Origin: Actinomycetes bacterium
GTDB lineage: Bacteria > Actinomycetota > Acidimicrobiia > Acidimicrobiales > RAAP-2
Assembly (NCBI GenBank): GCA_021849435.1
Contig: JAJZSX010000019.1
Coordinates: 1-16,065 of the forward strand
DNA length: 16,065 nt
Direction: 5' to 3'
In this document: positions 12,138 to 16,065 of the stretch, one piece after another
How positions within the stretch are numbered: position 1 is the first letter of the stretch
Layout: each line of letters opens with the position of its first letter
Made by a program: the position numbers and the translations under genes
Notes under the pieces: model-generated
Told to the model about the DNA's origin: nothing
The model's database searches: none
Seen by the model: only the letters and a program-made list of their open reading frames with translations

Positions 12138-12907
12138 CCAAGGCCCTCGTCATCGGCAACTGGAAGATGAACCTCGACTACGTCGAGGCGGTGCACCTCA
12201 CGCGCCAGGTCGCGACCCTGCTCGCGAGCCGACCCGTGGAGCGGGTGGAGGTCGTTCTGGCCCCGCCCTTCGTGGACCTGCGCAGCGTCACCTCGGTGCT
12301 CGAGGCCGAGCACGCGAGCATCGGCGTCGCGGCCCAGCACGTGAGCGACCGCGACAACGGCGCCTTCACGGGCGAGGTGAGCGTCGCCATGCTCAAGCGC
12401 CTCGGGGTGGCGTCGGTCATCGTCGGGCACTCCGAGCGGCGCACGATGTACCACATGGACGACGCGATCGTCGCGAGCACGGTGCGCGCGGTACTGCGCG
12501 GTGGACTCGCCGCGGTGCTGTGTGTGGGCGAGGACCTCGCCACGCGCGAAGCGGGCGAGCACGACGCCTTCGTGAGTGAACAGCTCACCAGGGCCCTCGC
12601 GGGCCTCGAGGACGCGGCTCAGCGCGTGACCGTCGCCTACGAGCCCATCTGGGCGATCGGCACCGGCAAGACCGCGACCGCGGCGGAGATCCAGGCGATG
12701 ATGGCCACGATCCGCACCCGGTTCGTCGCCCTGGGACTGGGCGCGAGTCGCGTGCTCTACGGCGGCTCGGTGAACGCCGACAACGCGGCCGAGATCGTCA
12801 CCGAGGGCGACGTCGATGGCTTCCTCGTGGGCGGCGCCAGCCTCAAGACGGAGCCCTTCGGGGCCATCGTGCACGCGTGCAACGACTGCTACGCTGAAAG
12901 GCGCTAA
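12134..12907 (+). CDS. tpiA: Triosephosphate isomerase
   Basis: Interconverts dihydroxyacetone phosphate and glyceraldehyde-3-phosphate, feeding the gap reaction encoded upstream. The GTG start overlaps the pgk stop (GTGA) and gives 257 aa, the normal length for this TIM-barrel enzyme. Substrate and catalytic residues are all visible: Lys11 in GNWKMN, His99 in VGHSERR, and Glu170 in YEPIWAIGTGKTAT, whose following residues form the flexible lid. The C-terminal phosphate-binding segments YGGSVNADNA and FLVGGASLK are intact. Together with gap and pgk it forms a compact glycolytic cassette probably read from one message; secG follows after 12 nt. Confidence 0.97.
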   Translation: MTKALVIGNWKMNLDYVEAVHLTRQVATLLASRPVERVEVVLAPPFVDLRSVTSVLEAEHASIGVAAQHVSDRDNGAFTGEVSVAMLKRLGVASVIVGHSERRTMYHMDDAIVASTVRAVLRGGLAAVLCVGEDLATREAGEHDAFVSEQLTRALAGLEDAAQRVTVAYEPIWAIGTGKTATAAEIQAMMATIRTRFVALGLGASRVLYGGSVNADNAAEIVTEGDVDGFLVGGASLKTEPFGAIVHACNDCYAERR

Positions 12908-12919
12908 TCGGAGGTCGCG

Positions 12920-13150
12920 GTGTTCACCTGGTCGTTCATTGTTATTGAGGCGTTGTCGGCCATTGGCCTGATCTTTCTCGTGCTCCTGCACTCGGGACGC
13001 GGCGGGGGCATCTCGGACCTGATGGGTGGCAGCCTCGGGGCGGCGGCGTCGGGCTCGACCGTGGTCGAGAAGAACTTGGACCGCATCACCGTGGCGGTCG
13101 CGCTCATCTTCACCTTCGCGACGTTGACCCTCGACCTGCGCCTGCAGTAA
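12920..13150 (+). CDS. secG: Protein-export membrane protein SecG
   Basis: Small auxiliary subunit of the SecYEG translocon that assists SecA-driven export. The 76-aa product has two hydrophobic helices (about residues 4-22 and 53-72) joined by a Gly/Ser-rich loop. LLHSGRGGGISDLMGG is the recognisable SecG loop motif, followed by STVVEKNLDRIT, which leads into the second helix. The GTG start is preceded by GGAGG at 12910-12914. secG directly after tpiA is a common actinobacterial arrangement. The next gene, for an exported binding protein, begins 4 nt after the TAA. Confidence 0.94.
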   Translation: MFTWSFIVIEALSAIGLIFLVLLHSGRGGGISDLMGGSLGAAASGSTVVEKNLDRITVAVALIFTFATLTLDLRLQ

Positions 13151-13154
13151 CCCG

Positions 13155-14819
13155 ATGTCCTGGCGCGCTTCGCGGTGGCGCGCCGTCGGCGTGGCCGTCG
13201 CGGCCCTGCTCGTCGCCGGTTCGGGCACCCTGACCAGTGCCTCGACGCCCGTCGGGGACAACGCGCGCACGCTCCTGCTCTCCCTGCCGGGCCCCTTCAA
13301 CGGTTGCAACTACCTCGGTCCCGACGCCAACCCCACCAGTGACGCGATCCTCGACCTGGTGCGCCCGTCGGCCTTTGCAAGCACGATAAGTGGCGCGCTC
13401 GTGGGTGCGCAGGGCTCGATCGCCTCGGCCGAGCTGACCTCGCTCAGTCCCGAGACGGTCGTCTACACCATCGCCGCGAAGCAGCACTGGAGCAACGGCC
13501 AGCGCTTCGACGGGCGCGACCTGGTCGCCTGGTGGCGCCGGGCCCGCTCGATCCCGAGCGTGCGCAGCGACGGCTACCGCGCGATCAAGTCGATGACGCT
13601 CTCCAACAAGGCGCTCACGGTGACTGCCGTCTTCGCCCACCCCTACGCCGACTGGAACCTGCTGTTTCGTGACGTGGAGAGCCGCTTCGCGGCGGGCGGC
13701 TGCACCTTCGCCGACCTGCTGCGTCGACCCTCGCTCGGGCCCTACCGGCTGGTGTCGGCCAACGGCGCCCAGATGGTGCTCGTGATGAACCGCTCGTGGC
13801 CGTCGTCGATCGACCGGTTCGGGCGGATCATCATCAGCGCCAACGCCGCGATGCCCGCGAACGTGAACACGCCCTTCGCGCGCTACACCCTCACCGTCAA
13901 TCGCGCCCAAGTGGACGCGCTCAGTGCCCACCCGTCGGTCCTGAGCCACATCGGTTCGGCGAGCTCGATCGAGGAACTGCTCTTCAACGCGCACCGGCCA
14001 CTCACGAGCGCCCTCGCGGTGCGCGAGAGCCTCAGCTGGTCGCTCGACCGGCTCGCCATGATCAGCAGCCTGTGGGGCCAGGTCACCTTTTCACCGTCGC
14101 CGGGTGCCTCGATCCTCTTCTCGCAGGGTTCACCGTCCTACCCAGGCTCACCGGGCTCGGCACCAAGCGAGTCCTCGACGACCTCGACGACGATGCCGAC
14201 GACCACCTCGGGATCGGTGAGCCTGAGCGACTGCTTTACGTGCGCGGTGCGCGCCCTGCGCAGCGCCGGGTACGTGCGCAGCCCGCTCGGCTGGTTGACG
14301 CCCCAGGGCCAACCATTGTCGATCCGCCTGGTTCGCGGCCCCTCCGCGCTCGACGCCGCGGTCGCGACCGCCATCACGCGGTCCTGGGCGGCCCTCGGTG
14401 TCTCCACCTTCGTCGTGACGGCCTCGAGCGAGGCCGCCGCGGCAACGGCCCTCGCCTTCAACGACGCCGACGTCGCGCTGTTCAATCGCCCGACGGACGC
14501 CGCACCGTCGGTGAGCGCCAGCTCCTGGTCGGGCCCGCTGTACTCGGACTCCTATCCGTCGGGCCTGCGGCTCTCTGTGCTCAACCAGCTCTATTCGACG
14601 GCGATGAACACCTTCAATCCGGTGACTGCGCGCAGCACGTGGTCGACGTATGACAAGACGCTCCTTGACAACTTCTGGGCCCGCCCGCTCTTCACGCCGC
14701 CTTCGCTCGTCGAATGGTCGCCGTTGCTCCAAGGTGTATTCGGTGCCGCGTCAATTCCTGGATTCGTCGACGAGGTGCCCACGTGGAACACCGTTCCACC
14801 GATCACTCCATCGACCTAG
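13155..14819 (+). CDS. Secreted solute-binding protein, family 5 (peptide ABC transporter type)
   Basis: Predicted exported binding protein of the DppA/OppA class (SBP_bac_5), 554 aa. The N-terminus has a basic stretch (RASRWRA) and a hydrophobic core (VGVAVAALLVAGSG), then a small-residue region (TSAS) suitable for signal peptidase I. There is no lipobox cysteine, although most Gram-positive binding proteins are lipoproteins. The family pattern is clear in VVYTIAAKQHWSNGQRFDG, GYRAIKSMTLSNKALTVT, PYADWNLLFRDVES and LGPYRLV. A Ser/Thr/Pro/Gly-rich, probably disordered insert occupies about residues 325-355 and interrupts the expected fold. Four cysteines (in NGCN, GGCT and DCFTC) could form disulfides outside the cell. 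No transporter genes adjoin it; the permease at the left edge is 12 kb away on the other strand. Ligand unknown. The start has no clear ribosome binding site and may be coupled to secG. Confidence 0.85.
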   Translation: MSWRASRWRAVGVAVAALLVAGSGTLTSASTPVGDNARTLLLSLPGPFNGCNYLGPDANPTSDAILDLVRPSAFASTISGALVGAQGSIASAELTSLSPETVVYTIAAKQHWSNGQRFDGRDLVAWWRRARSIPSVRSDGYRAIKSMTLSNKALTVTAVFAHPYADWNLLFRDVESRFAAGGCTFADLLRRPSLGPYRLVSANGAQMVLVMNRSWPSSIDRFGRIIISANAAMPANVNTPFARYTLTVNRAQVDALSAHPSVLSHIGSASSIEELLFNAHRPLTSALAVRESLSWSLDRLAMISSLWGQVTFSPSPGASILFSQGSPSYPGSPGSAPSESSTTSTTMPTTTSGSVSLSDCFTCAVRALRSAGYVRSPLGWLTPQGQPLSIRLVRGPSALDAAVATAITRSWAALGVSTFVVTASSEAAAATALAFNDADVALFNRPTDAAPSVSASSWSGPLYSDSYPSGLRLSVLNQLYSTAMNTFNPVTARSTWSTYDKTLLDNFWARPLFTPPSLVEWSPLLQGVFGAASIPGFVDEVPTWNTVPPITPST

Positions 14820-14843
14820 TGGCGGTGTGGAATCGGTTAGACT
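14811..14843 (+). promoter_or_regulatory. Possible weak promoter of tRNA-Leu
   Basis: TAGACT at 14838-14843 resembles a -10 hexamer and ends 10 nt before the tRNA 5' end. The only -35-like hexamer, TCGACC at 14811-14816, has a spacer of 21 nt, longer than normal. The tRNA may instead be co-transcribed with the upstream binding-protein gene. This is a tentative call. Confidence 0.25.
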
Positions 14844-14853
14844 GAGTCGCCGC

Positions 14854-14940
14854 GTCGGAGTGGCGGAATAGGCAGACGCGCCAGCTTGAGGGGCTGGTGC
14901 CCTCAGGGGCGTGCGGGTTCAAGTCCCGCCTCCGACACCA
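14854..14940 (+). tRNA. tRNA-Leu, anticodon GAG, CCA encoded
   Basis: The sequence folds as an 87-nt class II tRNA. The acceptor stem pairs GTCGGAG (14854-14860) with CTCCGAC (14930-14936), followed by discriminator A and an encoded CCA. The anticodon stem CCAGC/GCTGG (14881-14885/14893-14897) holds a 7-nt loop TTGAGGG, giving anticodon GAG at 14888-14890, which reads CUC and CUU leucine codons. A long variable arm (14898-14912, GCCC paired with GGGC) and a T arm (GCGGG/CCCGC around TTCAAGT, 14913-14929) are as expected for leucine tRNAs. CTC is among the most used leucine codons in the neighbouring genes. Confidence 0.97.
14929..14940 (+). repeat. Direct repeat copy 1: 3' end of tRNA-Leu
   Basis: CCTCCGACACCA, the last T-stem base, the 3' acceptor strand, the discriminator and the CCA of the tRNA, recurs exactly at 15450-15461 in the same orientation. 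Identity stops at both sides of the 12 bp. The pair brackets the HEAT-repeat gene and resembles attachment-site duplication at a tRNA 3' end. Confidence 0.6.
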
Positions 14941-14985
14941 GAGTTCGGCCGAAGGTTGGCGAACGGTGAGTGGCATTGTTGAGTG

Positions 14986-15414
14986 ATGGGTTCGAGATGG
15001 GGGATCACTCCGCGACAGAGCATCGAAGCAGAATGCGCTCGTCGTGGTCGCATGCAGCTGATTGCAGATTGTGTCGATCTCCTTGAAGGACGCTCCGTTG
15101 ACGATGAGTTACTGCTCGCTCTCGCCGGCCCGCCCGCTCGGGCGGTCCTAGATGGGCGTGCTGGCGGTCGGCATGGTTATTGGCCACGGGTGTGGGCAGC
15201 AAGGGGTCTCTTGCACGCGTGGGATGATTTTGCCACAGGGGCCGTCATCCGTGCAATGTCGGACGACTCCTGGCGCGTCAGAGAAATGATTGCGAAAGTT
15301 GTCGCCGCGCACGGGGTCGATAGAGCCACACCGGCACTTGCGATACTGCTGGATGATCCCGTGCCGCGGGTGCGAAAAAATGCCGAACGCGCGCTCACGA
15401 AGTTGGTCAATTAG
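14986..15414 (+). CDS. Small HEAT-repeat protein
   Basis: A 142-aa protein with no signal peptide or membrane segment. The opening WGITPRQSIEAECARRGR, the middle GYWPRVWAARGLLHAWDD and the end resemble a family of short uncharacterised HEAT-repeat proteins found widely in actinobacteria; this recognition is from memory. From about residue 75 two or three alpha-helical repeats of HEAT type are visible (AVIRAMSDDSWRVREMIAKV, then PALAILLDDPVPRVRKNAER), a fold used for protein contacts. Function is unknown. The ATG at 14986 matches the N-terminus I expect for the family; a GTG one codon earlier is possible and no good ribosome binding site is seen. Its codons are much less G/C-biased than those of the upstream genes (one 60-nt line inside it is 50% GC). 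It lies between the tRNA-Leu and a duplicate of the tRNA 3' end. Confidence 0.8.
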   Translation: MGSRWGITPRQSIEAECARRGRMQLIADCVDLLEGRSVDDELLLALAGPPARAVLDGRAGGRHGYWPRVWAARGLLHAWDDFATGAVIRAMSDDSWRVREMIAKVVAAHGVDRATPALAILLDDPVPRVRKNAERALTKLVN

Positions 15415-15431
15415 CAACCAGTGCAAGGTTG
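15415..15431 (+). terminator. Small hairpin just after the HEAT-protein stop
   Basis: CAACC (15415-15419) pairs with GGTTG (15427-15431) around a 7-nt loop, directly after the TAG, and is followed by a T-containing but not T-rich stretch. It is a weak candidate for transcription termination between the two convergent genes. Confidence 0.25.
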
Positions 15432-15449
15432 TAGATCTGTTGCTTCGGA

Positions 15450-15461
15450 CCTCCGACACCA
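15450..15461 (+). repeat. Direct repeat copy 2: displaced tRNA-Leu 3' end
   Basis: Exact 12-bp copy of the tRNA-Leu 3' terminus (CCTCCGACACCA) 510 bp downstream of the tRNA, with no tRNA attached to it. It partly overlaps a short inverted repeat, TCGGA-CC-TCCGA (15445-15456). It lies in the 143-bp gap (15415-15557) between the convergent HEAT and MoaC-like genes. That gap holds no other supported gene. Confidence 0.6.
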
Positions 15462-15546
15462 CGCAGCGGGAGGATTCCCACGAATCGATAGCGCAAGCTC
15501 GCCCGCGCCGGCGTCGACTGATGCAGCGAGCGCCAGACCGTGAGAC

Positions 15547-15572
15547 AAAACGCCCGCTCAGCTCGTCGCGGG
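15547..15572 (-). terminator. Possible intrinsic terminator of the MoaC-like gene
   Basis: On the minus strand CCCGC and GCGGG (15568-15572 and 15553-15557) can pair around a 10-nt loop that contains the stop codon. CGTTTT follows (T run at 15550-15547). The stem is only 5 bp but fully G/C, so this is a plausible but weak rho-independent terminator. Confidence 0.35.
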
Positions 15573-15995
15573 GTCGTGAGGCAGGGGAGAGAGGCGTTCA
15601 ACCGGACCGATTCGCATGGTTCGGTCGGCCGACTTACACATGTCATAGACAGTCAGGGCTGCGACCGTGGCACCACTCAGTGCGCGCGCGTGAGCTGACG
15701 GCGCGTTTGCGCACGTTACGCCCACGGTCACGTCGATGAACCCCGCGCCCACCTCGAAGTCAACGGTGACGTCTCGCACGGGTTCGGGGTCGAGGAGTGG
15801 CACATACGACGCCGCGTCCCTCGCGGCCTGCATACCCGCGTACCTCGTCGTCGACAGCACGTCGCCTTTTTTCATCTCGTTGCCAGCTACGGCGCGCGCG
15901 GTCGCTGGTCGCATGGTGATGCGCGCACGCGCGACCGCTCGCGAACCCGAACGCGCGTTCGCGTCGACGCCGCCGTCAGTCACGGGCTCGTCCAT
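15558..15995 (-). CDS. moaC: MoaC-like protein (cyclic pyranopterin monophosphate synthase homologue), probably inactive or decaying
   Basis: The 145-aa frame follows MoaC, which with MoaA makes cyclic pyranopterin monophosphate in molybdenum-cofactor synthesis. Similarity is clear in ARITMRPAT, KKGDVLSTTRYAGMQAAR, VTVDFEV and ATVAALTVYDMCKSADRTM. Lys43, Asp118 and Lys121 correspond to conserved catalytic or binding residues (Asp128 and Lys131 of the E. coli enzyme). However, the usual PLCHPL reads PLLDPE, so the conserved His is replaced by Asp69. The GVEMEAL helix reads SAHARAL, replacing both glutamates by His102 and Arg104. The C-terminal GGKSG motif is also absent. The protein is about 10-20 residues short. 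The ATG at 15995 has no ribosome binding site, while a good one serves another frame just upstream (see 15978-16033). It is therefore either a catalytically dead paralogue or a frameshifted pseudogene. No other molybdenum-cofactor gene is in view. Confidence 0.7.
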   Translation of the reverse strand: MDEPVTDGGVDANARSGSRAVARARITMRPATARAVAGNEMKKGDVLSTTRYAGMQAARDAASYVPLLDPEPVRDVTVDFEVGAGFIDVTVGVTCANAPSAHARALSGATVAALTVYDMCKSADRTMRIGPVERLSPLPHDPATS

Positions 15996-16033
15996 CGACG
16001 CACCGACGTGGTGTTTCGCTCATACCCATTCCT
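15978..16033 (-). pseudogene. Out-of-frame 5' portion of the MoaC-like gene with its ribosome binding site
   Basis: On the minus strand AGGA (16033-16030) lies 6 nt before an ATG at 16023. That frame reads MSETPRRCVDGRARD and stops at TGA 15980-15978. VDGRAR after an MS-type start is what many MoaC proteins have before their MVDV motif. The matching GVDA is found a few codons later but in the frame of the 145-aa gene, so a one-base shift separates the start signal from the body. The remaining 32 bases to the window edge (16034-16065) show nothing I can call. Confidence 0.45.
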
Positions 16034-16065
16034 AGCAAATCACGGAACCCGACAGCCGGCGACGT

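Noticed and set aside
11612..13309. 565-codon open frame on the minus strand opposite pgk, tpiA and secG
   Set aside because: It spans three well-identified plus-strand genes and reads as low-complexity Arg/Asp/His-rich sequence, the usual shadow of high-GC codons.
14783..14799. LexA/SOS box
   Set aside because: The core is GAAC-N3-GTTC, while the Gram-positive SOS box needs GAAC-N4-GTTC, and it lies inside a coding region rather than before a repair gene.
14944..14953. TTCGGCCGAA palindrome just after the tRNA as a terminator
   Set aside because: A 10-bp self-complementary site has no loop room for a proper hairpin and no T run follows it.
15450..15461. Remnant of a second complete tRNA gene
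   Set aside because: Upstream of the 12-bp match there is no T arm, anticodon arm or matching 5' acceptor strand, so only the 3' tip is shared.
15407..15646. 79-codon minus-strand frame downstream of the MoaC-like gene
   Set aside because: It overlaps both the MoaC-like gene and the convergent gap, has no recognisable motif and no ribosome binding site.

Overview
This is a GC-rich (well above 60% by eye), densely packed chromosomal segment from an actinobacterium (Actinomycetota). The gene order coaE-uvrB-uvrA-uvrC-rapZ-yvcK-gap-pgk-tpiA-secG, frequent GTG starts, strong G/C third-position bias and a tRNA gene that encodes its own CCA all fit that group. A deep-branching class such as Acidimicrobiia is my guess for the lineage and is inference only.

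Layout. Positions 1-870 (minus) hold the first 290 codons of a DppB-type peptide ABC transporter permease that runs off the left edge. A 95-bp divergent gap separates it from a long, tightly coupled plus-strand run. That run contains coaE (coenzyme A synthesis), then uvrB, uvrA and uvrC (all three structural parts of the UvrABC excision nuclease in one chain), then rapZ and yvcK (control of envelope-precursor and carbon metabolism), then gap-pgk-tpiA (lower glycolysis), then secG (protein export) and a secreted family-5 solute-binding protein. Most junctions overlap by 1-8 nt, so translation is probably coupled. gap has its own strong ribosome binding site. whiA, which commonly follows yvcK in Gram-positive bacteria, is missing between yvcK and gap.

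The right end is different. A class II tRNA-Leu (anticodon GAG, 14854-14940) closes the run. It is followed by a small HEAT-repeat protein gene with visibly lower GC and weaker codon bias than its neighbours. A 12-bp exact copy of the tRNA 3' end lies beyond that gene at 15450-15461, so the HEAT gene sits between direct repeats as in an att-flanked insertion scar. Converging on it from the right edge is a MoaC homologue that has lost several active-site residues. Its best ribosome binding site and a MoaC-like N-terminus are in another reading frame, so it looks like a decaying molybdenum-cofactor gene or a pseudoenzyme.

No CRISPR array, insertion sequence, integrase, toxin-antitoxin pair or biosynthetic cluster was seen. 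No clearly new multi-gene system is visible. The most unusual part is the tRNA-Leu/HEAT/MoaC end at about 14850-16040.
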